Assembly (NCBI GenBank): GCA_016715195.1
Contig: JADKBB010000002.1
Location: forward strand, 124,001-188,000
Length of the DNA stretch: 64,000 nucleotides
Direction of reading: 5' to 3'
Origin: Candidatus Villigracilis proximus
Lineage (GTDB): Bacteria > Chloroflexota > Anaerolineae > Anaerolineales > Villigracilaceae
Of this stretch, positions 37,501 to 44,577 are shown piece by piece. The notes beneath the pieces are model-generated. The model worked only from the letters and a program-made list of their open reading frames with translations, had not been told where the DNA came from and did not search any database. The position numbers and the translations under genes were made by a program. Position 1 is the stretch's first letter, and every line of letters begins with the position of its first letter.

Positions 37501-39131
37501 CAGAGATCAACGCCAACAATTTTGGTGTGGCTCTCTCAGTCATCAGTGATGTCAATCGAATTGCATATGTTGATTATGTACGCATCTCTGTAACCTATAC
37601 AGTAACAATGGTTGGTTCGAACACGACCGTTAGCTGCGGCTCGGGTACTCCGCTCGTTACTTATGGATCAAGCATCACTTGTGTTGCTACCGTAGCGCGC
37701 GGCTCCGGCCCCAAGACACCCACAGGAAATGTTAACTGGACTACGAATGGCAGCGGTAATTTTTCCGCCAGTCCATGTACTCTCTCGGGAGTCGATGGAA
37801 TTTCAACCTGCTCTGTAACTTACACTCCCAACGCTGTGGGCAATGGCGCGCATTTGATTACCGCCGCGTATGCGGGAGATCCAAATTTCTTTACAAGCAG
37901 TGACCAACAAAGCGTAACCGTAAATAAAGCGACGGCTGCCATAGTCCTTGGCAGTCTGGGACAGACTTATGATGGCACCCCCAGATCTGTGACTGCGGTC
38001 ACGGAACCGGCTAACCTGACAGTTGACTTTACCTACGATGGTTTGATCGCCGCTCCAACCGACGCTGGTTCTTATGAAGTAGTCGGGACGATCAATGATC
38101 CTAATTACAACTCCACTTCAGATAGTAGCACACTAGTCATCGCCAAGGCATTGGCTGTAGTCTCTCTTGCGGATCTCAGTCAAACCTATGATGGCGCGCC
38201 CAAATTGGCGGCAGCCACAACCAACCCTGCTGATTTAACCGTTGACTTTACCTACGATGGTGCTGCTGTTGCTCCAATCAATTCCGGTTTGTATGCTGTG
38301 ATTGGAACGATCAATGATCTGAACTACGCAGGCAGCGCAAGTGGCACACTCTATGTTGCGAAGGCCGCGGCAGTCATAACCCTTGGCGGTCTTAATCAGA
38401 CTTACGACGGCACGCCAAAGTCAGTGACGATTGCAACCATTCCTTCCGGTCTCCCGGTTGAAGTAACCTATGCCGGCTTGCAGACTCCGCCAACATTACC
38501 GGGTAGCTATGATGTGGTTGCCACAATTAACGATCCAAATTACAGCGGCACGACTGTTAATACATTGATCATCGTACAGGCAGTTTCAACTCATAGCATT
38601 CCATTGTCTATTGGCTGGAATCTGATCTCGTTCAATGTACACCCGGCAAATACAGAGATTGCGACGGTACTCTTTAGTATTGATGGAAATTACGATCTGG
38701 TCTATGCCTGGGATGCGACGAGCGCTGGTGATAACTGGCAAATGTATGATCCAAATGTGCCGCCATTCTTAAATAACTTAACTCATCTTGATGAGACCAT
38801 AGGTTTCTGGGTTCACATGACGGCTGCTGATGTATTGGAGGTAGTTGGCACTGAACCTGTAACAACCGATATTGATTTGTATGAAGGTTGGAACCTGGTG
38901 GCTTATCCATCCATGACAAATCGCCCGCTGCCTGAAGTATTGAATGAAAACGGCTGTACCGATTTCTCAGTGGTGTATGCGTATCTGGCGAACGATGCTG
39001 CTCCGTGGAAGTTGTTTGATCTAAGTCTGCCGCCCTTCTTGAATGATCTAAGTGAGATGGCGCCCGGGTCGGGGTATTGGATCTGGGTCAATGCGGATTG
39101 CACCTGGAGTGTGACTTATCTGGCAGAGTAG
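31530..39131 (+). CDS. Giant secreted mosaic protein with phosphoesterase and beta-helix domains
   Basis: A 2,533-residue secreted protein. Start ATG 31530 has GGAGG seven bases upstream; the signal peptide runs to PVSAAS. In order: three carboxypeptidase-regulatory-like repeats (YTISGNAGVAGATITY...), a calcineurin-like phosphoesterase (about 271-560: ADGHAETAY, VLFNGDLEDTG, LVRGNADNH, IHGHEHVLSW), two cadherin-like modules, two more regulatory-like repeats, a right-handed beta-helix (about 910-1355: ITISNNHVTY, NNTIVGNTVHGNG), five Fn3-like modules (HGVVW...GLTPG...YHVRAYATN), an Ig-like module, three MBG-like modules (QTYDGTPKSV), and a paired 'GWNLISF/GWNLVAY' C-terminus. No SLH domain is present. 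Phosphatase activity on nucleotides or phospholipids outside the cell is possible but unproven. Confidence 0.8.
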   Translation: MQTKITKSLFTISLRALYSLMILSMLLAGVGVHPVSAASTYTISGNAGVAGATITYSGGSTTADATGNYSFVRDRYWSGSVTPSKTGYTFSPTSRSYLWINSNQTNQNYTATLVTYTISGSTGTAGAGATITYTGGSTTANGTTGNYSFTVPSGWSGLVTPTKAGYIFTPATRNYPNVTSNQSNQNYTAVSDMPVISGNAGVGGAILSYTDGTPKTVTANSSGLYSFQVSNNWSGMVTPSKVGFSFVPGNMSYSNVVSAQTAQDYIARPTAFTFASMADGHAETAYFSTTVNQISTLNPALVLFNGDLEDTGFALTEINPMINALKNANLFNKTFLVRGNADNHISNSAALWENYFETAPNIKVLPPYVTNKVALNSDSDHLTYSFEYGNSIFIGLDVPGDVNYLTSDEIDFLDSRLTYAESQGLTHAFIFFHGPEYCVEGVHCICSSRTDSNCTPPALMTIINNHPIVSATIHGHEHVLSWTHMDNTRVAGLTRSYEQFITSPSGGASYFSYLFPDRVDYAYPDMENSQGFATISVDGLSFTYNMYKVGIAQPVWSHTFSKLNTAPTISDITDKTTDEDTATGNISFTVGDVESSVDYLTVTATSSNTTLVPNGNIFLGGSGANRTVNLTPASNQSGNATITVFVNDGTITASDTFLLTVDPVNDAPVAEAQSVSLSWNTSIDITLTGTDVEGSSLTYSIVGDPAHGSLSGSEANWTYTPTTGYSGADSFTFKVNDGTIDSASAVVNIIVTAYTISGDAGVAGAILSYVDGSSRTVTADGAGLYTFQVPADWSGTVTPSKAGYTFSPTSMIYVNVLADQTAQNYTTTGVTYTISGNAGMAGVTLSYMDGTPKTAIADEDGLYSIEVPYNWSGMVTPSLSGYGFRPATHTYSNLTSNQFAQDYITNTGRVYYVDNTNPACTDSGTVGSLAIPFCTIGRGAYLAVPGQIVHVIHGIYAETVFPLNNGTAGSPITYWADPGVTVTGNSAGFGSAFALGSKSYLVIDGFNITQTKYRGIYVDSSNHITISNNHVTYAGVNSGPDTHMQGIFLRNTTYSTITGNITDHNSCIGIRLINNSDYNLVSNNISFANLSSIAYPVVVVSDAAGIDLTGASNNIVINNTTYSNEDSGINVYVDGNGVPSTNNLIIGNLSYENGDHGIDVNNSPNNTIVGNTVHGNGTVGINVEGEASTGSHTTTIVNNISAGNGFTPPVGSFGGNLRVDSASLAGTTIDYNLFNRESAVVQIIWNDINYASLAAFQTAVINQEVHGREGDPLFVDPVPSALRQSGVPYVGSELLGNYYLSPGSPAIDSANADAPSQPISDIDGNSRVDDPATPNNGVGVRDFDDRGAYEFLPLGQSLPIVTTQAVTSISTTTAAGNGTVTATGEPNPSQHGVVWNTTGGPTTADSKTMDGAVSATGPYASSMSGLTPGVLYYVRAYVTNAMGTVYGDEVIFTTHIMPTVATLAVTEITTSTATGNGNITALGVPNPTQHGVVWSTSFNPTIGDNKTTDGTVSATGAYTSDITGLTAGMLYHVRAYATNAAGTFYGEDVTFTTHDLPAVSTLPVSNITTMTATGNGNVTDLGVPNPSQHGVVWNTAGEPTIADSKTMNGVAAVAGTFTSSMTGLMPGTLYHVRAYATNMAGTVYGEEVTFTTLLAPTVTTQSVTNITTVTALGNGNITVLGTFNPTEHGVVWATTANPTIENFKTMEGEVDETGSFTSTMTGLTPGTLYYVRAYATNEAGTSYGAELSFTTLIAPTITTLPASSIGTTTAIGNGNVITLGVPNPTQHGVVWSTSADPTLANNKTTDGDVTITGAFTSSITGLTPGMLYHVRAYATNAVGTVYGEDVSFTTLPSTTGTTTPNTNPGTGINIPIAGSADWANPDYITADDNSYASVTLTGSVLQSGYLEGTNYGFDIPLDAAINGITVTIGRHESGTRVGYFDVRDGTVKLLKAGTLVGNNKAATGTEWPIETAVPATYGTTADLWGTTWTPAEINANNFGVALSVISDVNRIAYVDYVRISVTYTVTMVGSNTTVSCGSGTPLVTYGSSITCVATVARGSGPKTPTGNVNWTTNGSGNFSASPCTLSGVDGISTCSVTYTPNAVGNGAHLITAAYAGDPNFFTSSDQQSVTVNKATAAIVLGSLGQTYDGTPRSVTAVTEPANLTVDFTYDGLIAAPTDAGSYEVVGTINDPNYNSTSDSSTLVIAKALAVVSLADLSQTYDGAPKLAAATTNPADLTVDFTYDGAAVAPINSGLYAVIGTINDLNYAGSASGTLYVAKAAAVITLGGLNQTYDGTPKSVTIATIPSGLPVEVTYAGLQTPPTLPGSYDVVATINDPNYSGTTVNTLIIVQAVSTHSIPLSIGWNLISFNVHPANTEIATVLFSIDGNYDLVYAWDATSAGDNWQMYDPNVPPFLNNLTHLDETIGFWVHMTAADVLEVVGTEPVTTDIDLYEGWNLVAYPSMTNRPLPEVLNENGCTDFSVVYAYLANDAAPWKLFDLSLPPFLNDLSEMAPGSGYWIWVNADCTWSVTYLAE

Positions 39132-39142
39132 TTACATCGATC

Positions 39143-39184
39143 GGTAAGGTCAGGAAATAATCTTCATCCATTCCTGACCTTACC
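39143..39184. terminator. Hairpin after the giant mosaic gene
   Basis: A perfect 14-bp stem (39143-39156 with 39171-39184, GGTAAGGTCAGGAA arms) with a 14-base loop lies 11 bases after the stop codon. No T-tract follows, so it may be a processing or attenuating hairpin rather than a classical intrinsic terminator. Confidence 0.45.
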
Positions 39185-39273
39185 CGAAAGATTAATGGAT
39201 CAGCATGGATTTGTGCAGAAAAGATATGGAATAAATCGTAACCAAATTAGACGGGTCTAAAAAGAGGTACAAA

Positions 39274-42200
39274 ATGAAAATTCAACGCGTTTTCAGTGCT
39301 CTGTTTCTAGCTATCACTCTCGTACTTAGTAATGTTTCAACAGTATTTGCCCAACCTCCCTTACCTTCTTCTTTTTGGGGAACGGTGAAGTTGGATGGAG
39401 CAATTGCGCCAGCGGGGACTGTCATCTCGGCTCGCATCAATGGCATTCAGTATGCTACAACTACTGTCACGATAAGCGGGGATGCGTATTATCTTGTAAA
39501 GGTGCCGGGTGATGATCCTGCAACTTCAGATATTGAAGGCGGGGTCTCTGGGGATACCGTGGTCTTCTATATCGGTGGTTATGTGGCTGATCAGACCGGT
39601 TCCTGGGTAAGCGGGCCGAATGTCTTGCTAAATTTAACAGGGTCGACAAACCACGCTCCAGTGGCCAATGCTCAACCCATTAGCGCAGATGAAGATACGG
39701 CCAAGACTATTACTTTGACAGGCACAGATTCAGACGGCGATGCATTGACTTATGTGATCGTGACCAATCCTGCACATGGAACATTAACTGGAACTGCTCC
39801 CGCACTGACTTACACTCCCGCCGCGAACTACAACGGTGCGGATAGTTTCACCTTCAAGGTCAACGACGGAACCGTGGATAGTGCCCCTGCCACTGTCAGC
39901 ATCACTGTGGCCGCTGTCAATGATGTGCCGGTTGCGAATGATCAGTCTATTGACACAACCAGAAACACTTCGAAGGCTGTCACATTAACTGGCTCAGATA
40001 TTGAAGGCAGCATATTGACTTATATAATCGTGACCGATCCTGCACATGGAACATTAACTGGAACCGGCGCGAATCGGACTTACACTCCCGCTGCCAATTA
40101 CAACGGTGCAGATAGTTTCACCTTCAAGGTCAATGACGGAACGATGGACAGCGCTGTTGCAACAGTGAGTATCAATATCACATTCACAAATGTTGCCCCG
40201 GTCGCAAGCCCGCAGTCTGTTAGCACCAATGAAGATACAGCCAAGGCCATTACTCTGGCTGGTACCGATGCGGACGGCGACACATTGACTTATGTGATCG
40301 TGACCGATCCTGCACATGGAACATTAACTGGAACCGGCGCGAATCGGACTTACACTCCCGCCGCCAACTACAACGGTGCGGATAGTTTCACCTTCAAGGT
40401 CAACGACGGAACTGTGGACAGTACTCCCGCCACTGTCAGCATCACCGTGACCGCCGTCAATGATGTGCCGGTCGCGAGCCCGCAATCTGTTAACACCAAT
40501 GAAGATACAGCCAAGGCAATTACTCTGGCTGGTACCGATGCGGACGGCGACACATTGACTTATGTGATCGTGACCGATCCAGCGCATGGAACATTAACTA
40601 GAACCGGCGCAAATCGGACCTACACTCCCGCCGTCAACTACAACGGTGCAGATAGTTTCACCTTCAAGGTCAACGACGGAACCGTGGACAGTGCTCCTGC
40701 CACTGTCAGTATCACCGTGACCGCCGTTAATAATGCCCCGGTAGCTAGCCCTCAATCTGTTAGTACCAATGAAGACACAGCCAAGGCCATTACTTTAGCT
40801 GGCACCGATGCGGACGGCGACACATTGACTTATGTGATCGTGACCGCCCCAGCACATGGAACATTAACTGGAACCGGCGCGAATCAGACCTACACTCCTG
40901 CCGCGAACTACAACGGTGCAGATAGTTTCACCTTCAAGGTCAACGACGGAACCGTGGACAGTGCTCCCGCCACTGTCAGCATCACCGTGACCGCCGTCAA
41001 TGATGTGCCGGTAGCGAGTCCTCAATCTGTTAGTACCAATGAAGACACAGCCAAGGCCATTACTTTAGCTGGCACAGATTCAGACGGCGACACATTGACT
41101 TATGTGATCGTGACCGCCCCAGTACATGGAACATTAACTGGAACCGGTGTGAATCAGACTTACACTCCCGCCGCCAACTACAATGGTGCAGATAGTTTCA
41201 CCTTCAAGGTCAACGACGGAACCGTGGACAGTGCTCCCGCTACTATCAGCATCACCGTGACCGCCGTCAATGATGTGCCGGTTGCCAATGACCAGTCTGT
41301 CAGCACAACCAGGAACACGCCAAAAGCTATTACATTGACTGGCTCAGATATAGACGGCAATTCCTTAACTTATATTATTGTATCCACTCCGTCACATGGC
41401 ACTCTTAGCGGCACTGGCGCAAGCCGAACCTACACGCCGAACACGAATTACACAGGCGCAGACAGCTTCACTTTCAAGGTTAACGACGGAACGGTGGATA
41501 GCGCTGTTGCAACAGTGAGTATCAATATCACATTCTCAAATGTAGCCCCGGTAGCGAGCCCTCAATCTGTTAGTACCAATGAAGACACAGTCAAGGCCAT
41601 TACTCTAGCTGGTACTGATGTGGACGGCGACACATTGACTTATGTGATCGTGACCGATCCTGCACATGGAACATTAACTGGAACCGGCGCGAATCAGACT
41701 TACACTCCCGCCGCGAACTACAACGGTGCAGATAGTTTCACCTTCAAGGTCAACGACGGAACCGTGGACAGTGCTCCCGCCACCGTCAGCATCACCGTGA
41801 CCGCCGTCAATGATGTGCCGGTCGCGAGCCCACAGTCTGTTAGCACCAATGAAGATACAGCCAAGGCAATTACTCTGGCTGGTACCGATGCGGACGGCGA
41901 CACATTGACCTATGTGATCGTGACCAATCCAGCGCATGGAACATTAACTGGAACCAGCGCGAATCGGACTTACACTCCCGCCGTAAACTACAACGGTGCA
42001 GATAGTTTCACCTTCAAGGTCAACGACGGAACCGTGGATAGTGCTCCCGCTACTGTTAGTATCACCGTGACCGCCGTCAATGATGTGCCGGTTGCCAATG
42101 ACCAGTCTGTCAGCACAACCAGGAACACGCCAAAAGCTATTACACTGACTGGCTCAGACATAGACGGCAATTCCTTAACTTATATTATTGTGGCCACTCC

Positions 42201-44022
42201 GTCACATGGCACTCTTAGCGGCACTGGCGCAAGCCGGACCTACACGCCGAACACGAATTACACAGGCACGGACAGCTTCACTTTCAAGGTTAACGACGGA
42301 ACGGTGGATAGCGCTGTTGCAACAGTGAGTGTCAATATCACATTCTCAAATGTTGCCCCGGTAGCAAGTCCGCAGTCTGTTAGCACCAATGAAGATACAG
42401 CCAAGGCCATTACTCTGGCTGGCACCGATGCAGACGGCGACACATTGACCTATGTGATCGTGACCGGCCCTGCACATGGAACATTAACTGGAACCGGCGC
42501 GAATCGGACTTACACTCCCGCCGCCAACTACAACGGTGCGGATAGTTTCACCTTCAAGGTCAACGACGGAACCGTGGACAGTGCTCCTGCCACTGTCAGT
42601 ATCACCGTGACCGCCGTCAATGATGTGCCGGTTGCCAATGACCAGTCTGTCAGCACAACCAGGAACACACCCAAAGCTATTACACTGACTGGCTCAGACA
42701 TAGACGGCAATTCCTTAACTTACATCATTGTGGCAACTCCGTCACATGGCACTCTTAGCGGCACTGGCGCAAGCCGAACCTACACGCCAAACACGAATTA
42801 CACAGGCACGGACAGCTTTACCTTCAAGGTCAACGACGGAACGATGGACAGCGCTGTTGCAACAGTGAGTGTCAATATCACATTCACAAATGTTGCCCCG
42901 GTAGCAAGCCCGCAGTCTGTTAGCACCAATGAAGATACAGCCAAGGCCATTACTCTGGCTGGTACCGATGCGGACGGCGACACATTGACCTATGTGATCG
43001 TGACCAATCCAGCGCATGGAACATTAACTGGAACCGGCGCGAATCGGACTTACACTCCCGCCGCCAACTACAACGGTGCGGATAGTTTCACCTTCAAGGT
43101 CAACGACGGAACCGTTGACAGTACTCCCGCCACTGTCAGCATCACCGTGACCGCCGTCAACAATCCACCAACAGATATCTCTATATCAAAGAGTAATTTC
43201 AACGAAAATCAAGCTGTAGGTACGTTGGTTGGAACATTCTCCACTACAGATTCTGACATGAGTGACACCTTCACTTATGAATTCTGCGGGGGTACTGATG
43301 ATACTTCTTTCACAATCAACGGTGACAGCTTGAAGACTGCTGTGCTTTTTGATTACGAAACTAAAAATACTTACAGCATCTGTGTCCGCAGTACAGACGC
43401 CGCCACACTTAGCATTACCAGAACGTTTGTGATTACTGTCAATAATCTTCTGGACACGCAAACCTTTATGGATGTGCCTCAAGGTTTCTGGGCAGCTCGT
43501 TATATTCAAGCGATCTATGAAGCTGGAATTACGAGCGGTTGTACAACCAACCCATTAAACTATTGCCCTGATGCTTCTGTCACCCGGGCGCAGATGGCGA
43601 TCTTCATCGAAAAGGGAATGCGCGGTTCCGGATTTACTCCCCCTGCCGCAACTGGCACAGTCTTTACAGATGTTCCACAAGGGTACTGGGCAGCCGCCTG
43701 GATCGAACAACTGGCAGCCGATGGCATCACTGGTGGATGTGGAGCAGGCGTTTACTGCCCGGATGCGGAAGTAACACGTGCGCAGATGGCCGTCTTCCTG
43801 CTAAAGGCCAAGCATGGGTCAGCTTACACTCCGCCGGCCTCCAGTGGTACGGTCTTTACAGATGTTCCACAAAGTCATTGGGCAGTCGCCTGGATCGAAG
43901 AGTTGGCGGCTGAAGGGATTACCAGTGGTTGTGCAGCAGGATTATATTGCCCCGAGAGTTCCGTGACACGTGCCCAGATGGCGGTATTCCTTCAAAAAGT
44001 TTTCAATCTACCTCTGCCGTAG
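39274..44022 (+). CDS. SLH-anchored giant adhesin with 13 cadherin-like repeats
   Basis: A 1,582-residue surface protein with a signal peptide ending at STVFAQ. After a short N-terminal domain come 13 tandem modules of 90 residues (39655-43158), each with NEDTAKAITLAGTDADGD, YVIVTDPAHGTLTGTG, TYTPAANYNGADSFTFKVNDG and a closing VSITVTAVND. These resemble tandem cadherin/VCBS-type bacterial Ig folds. A divergent cadherin-like module follows (about 1303-1390). The C-terminus has three SLH domains (FMDVPQGFWAARYIQAIYEAGIT...TRAQMA), which bind secondary cell-wall polymers. GAGGT precedes the ATG. The modules are so similar in DNA that copy number is probably unstable. A cell-cell or surface adhesion role is inferred. 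Confidence 0.85.
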   Translation: MKIQRVFSALFLAITLVLSNVSTVFAQPPLPSSFWGTVKLDGAIAPAGTVISARINGIQYATTTVTISGDAYYLVKVPGDDPATSDIEGGVSGDTVVFYIGGYVADQTGSWVSGPNVLLNLTGSTNHAPVANAQPISADEDTAKTITLTGTDSDGDALTYVIVTNPAHGTLTGTAPALTYTPAANYNGADSFTFKVNDGTVDSAPATVSITVAAVNDVPVANDQSIDTTRNTSKAVTLTGSDIEGSILTYIIVTDPAHGTLTGTGANRTYTPAANYNGADSFTFKVNDGTMDSAVATVSINITFTNVAPVASPQSVSTNEDTAKAITLAGTDADGDTLTYVIVTDPAHGTLTGTGANRTYTPAANYNGADSFTFKVNDGTVDSTPATVSITVTAVNDVPVASPQSVNTNEDTAKAITLAGTDADGDTLTYVIVTDPAHGTLTRTGANRTYTPAVNYNGADSFTFKVNDGTVDSAPATVSITVTAVNNAPVASPQSVSTNEDTAKAITLAGTDADGDTLTYVIVTAPAHGTLTGTGANQTYTPAANYNGADSFTFKVNDGTVDSAPATVSITVTAVNDVPVASPQSVSTNEDTAKAITLAGTDSDGDTLTYVIVTAPVHGTLTGTGVNQTYTPAANYNGADSFTFKVNDGTVDSAPATISITVTAVNDVPVANDQSVSTTRNTPKAITLTGSDIDGNSLTYIIVSTPSHGTLSGTGASRTYTPNTNYTGADSFTFKVNDGTVDSAVATVSINITFSNVAPVASPQSVSTNEDTVKAITLAGTDVDGDTLTYVIVTDPAHGTLTGTGANQTYTPAANYNGADSFTFKVNDGTVDSAPATVSITVTAVNDVPVASPQSVSTNEDTAKAITLAGTDADGDTLTYVIVTNPAHGTLTGTSANRTYTPAVNYNGADSFTFKVNDGTVDSAPATVSITVTAVNDVPVANDQSVSTTRNTPKAITLTGSDIDGNSLTYIIVATPSHGTLSGTGASRTYTPNTNYTGTDSFTFKVNDGTVDSAVATVSVNITFSNVAPVASPQSVSTNEDTAKAITLAGTDADGDTLTYVIVTGPAHGTLTGTGANRTYTPAANYNGADSFTFKVNDGTVDSAPATVSITVTAVNDVPVANDQSVSTTRNTPKAITLTGSDIDGNSLTYIIVATPSHGTLSGTGASRTYTPNTNYTGTDSFTFKVNDGTMDSAVATVSVNITFTNVAPVASPQSVSTNEDTAKAITLAGTDADGDTLTYVIVTNPAHGTLTGTGANRTYTPAANYNGADSFTFKVNDGTVDSTPATVSITVTAVNNPPTDISISKSNFNENQAVGTLVGTFSTTDSDMSDTFTYEFCGGTDDTSFTINGDSLKTAVLFDYETKNTYSICVRSTDAATLSITRTFVITVNNLLDTQTFMDVPQGFWAARYIQAIYEAGITSGCTTNPLNYCPDASVTRAQMAIFIEKGMRGSGFTPPAATGTVFTDVPQGYWAAAWIEQLAADGITGGCGAGVYCPDAEVTRAQMAVFLLKAKHGSAYTPPASSGTVFTDVPQSHWAVAWIEELAAEGITSGCAAGLYCPESSVTRAQMAVFLQKVFNLPLP
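39655..43158 (+). repeat. 13 tandem 270-bp repeats encoding cadherin-like modules
   Basis: Thirteen in-frame 270-bp units, highly similar in DNA. Two classes alternate: class A has STNEDTAKAITLAG, class B has STTRNTPKAITLTG and ends SINITFSNVAP. The unit order reads A-B-A-A-A-A-B-A-A-B-A-B-A, which points to duplication of A-B pairs as a 540-bp unit. Many synonymous sites are identical, suggesting recent expansion or gene conversion. Confidence 0.85.
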
Positions 44023-44048
44023 TCATCCGGCAATAAGATAATTTTCAT

Positions 44049-44090
44049 AAAACACCCCTACAGTTAAAAACTGTAGGGGTGTTTTATTTT
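44049..44090 (+). terminator. Intrinsic terminator after the adhesin gene
   Basis: A 15-bp stem, AAAACACCCCTACAG (44049-44063) pairing with 44071-44085, followed by ATTTT. It lies 27 bases after the adhesin stop codon and separates it from the riboswitch-controlled protease gene. This is a strong rho-independent terminator. Confidence 0.8.
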
Positions 44091-44237
44091 GGCAGATTTG
44101 ATTTTCAGATTTCCAAAGATGAGCGATTCTTTTTGAGCAGTGACTGGAGCATATTTTTGTTTGCTTGTTTTTTTACTGTATACAAAATTGTAACGTTGAA
44201 TTTCATAATTGTTAGGTTAATTAAGAGGAAATATCTG

Positions 44238-44243
44238 TATAAT
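44238..44243 (+). promoter_or_regulatory. -10 box of the riboswitch transcript
   Basis: TATAAT at 44238-44243, with a preceding TCTG that could act as an extended -10. No good -35 is seen at 16-18 bases. Transcription would start near 44250, about 12 bases before the first aptamer, which is the usual arrangement for a riboswitch leader. Confidence 0.45.
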
Positions 44244-44261
44244 GATTTTGTAATAAGAAAT

Positions 44262-44352
44262 TGATAAAGGCAAACCCAGTGAAAACTGGGGACGCAAAGC
44301 CAACGGGTCTACCGCCACAGCAAATGTGGTCATGATTGCCAGGCCGCCAAAA
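44262..44352 (+). promoter_or_regulatory. Cyclic di-GMP-I (GEMM) riboswitch, aptamer 1
   Basis: The sequence has the diagnostic GEMM-I order: GGCAAACC, a stem with GAAA tetraloop (CCCAGT-GAAA-ACTGGG), GGACGCAAAGCC, GGGTCTACC, a variable hairpin (GCCACA...TGTGG), then ATGATTGCCAGGC. Downstream is a rho-independent terminator at 44375-44407. CCGCCAA at 44344-44350 at the aptamer edge is complementary to TTGGCGG at 44372-44378, which overlaps the terminator's left arm and could act as antiterminator. c-di-GMP is the likely ligand; GEMM variants can bind 3',3'-cGAMP, which sequence alone cannot exclude. Confidence 0.85.
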
Positions 44353-44374
44353 CTTTATATATGGTTATTCCTTG

Positions 44375-44407
44375 GCGGACCTGAATGAATCCAGGTTCGC
44401 TTTTTTT
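44375..44407 (+). terminator. Riboswitch-linked terminator between the two aptamers
   Basis: Nine-base-pair stem (GCGGACCTG 44375-44383 with CAGGTTCGC 44392-44400), eight-base loop, then seven T at 44401-44407. It sits 22 bases after aptamer 1 and before aptamer 2. This is an expression platform: its left arm can alternatively pair with 44344-44350. Confidence 0.75.
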
Positions 44408-44435
44408 GTTATTTTTGAACTTTACAAAGTTTGTA

Positions 44436-44522
44436 TCGATAAGGGCAAACCCGGCGAAAGCCGGGGACGCAAAGCCAACGGGTCTACCGCCACTGATGTG
44501 GCCAATGATTGCCAGGCCTCCG
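44436..44522 (+). promoter_or_regulatory. Cyclic di-GMP-I (GEMM) riboswitch, aptamer 2
   Basis: A second complete GEMM-I aptamer: GGGCAAACC, stem with GAAA loop (CCCGGC-GAAA-GCCGGG), GGACGCAAAGCC, GGGTCTACC, variable hairpin (GCCACTGATGTGGC), then ATGATTGCCAGGC. Conserved positions match aptamer 1 while stems differ by compensating changes, so both look functional. No terminator follows; the AGGAG ribosome-binding site (44566-44570) and ATG (44578) are 45-55 bases downstream, suggesting translational control. CTCC at 44518-44521 could pair with GGAG, but only over four bases. Confidence 0.85.
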
Positions 44523-44577
44523 AAAACGAATCAGCGCGAGTTTTTGCGTTCCGGGTGCCCTTGTCAGGAGAGAAACA

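Noticed and set aside
39185..39273. A riboswitch before the adhesin gene
   Set aside because: No GEMM conserved elements are present in this leader; only the protease gene has them.
40054..43017. Series of about 60-90-residue minus-strand frames
   Set aside because: They recur once per 270-bp module, so they are antisense shadows of the adhesin repeats.
39655..43158. CRISPR-like periodic repeats
   Set aside because: Units are 270 bp, in frame and without unique spacers; they encode protein modules.
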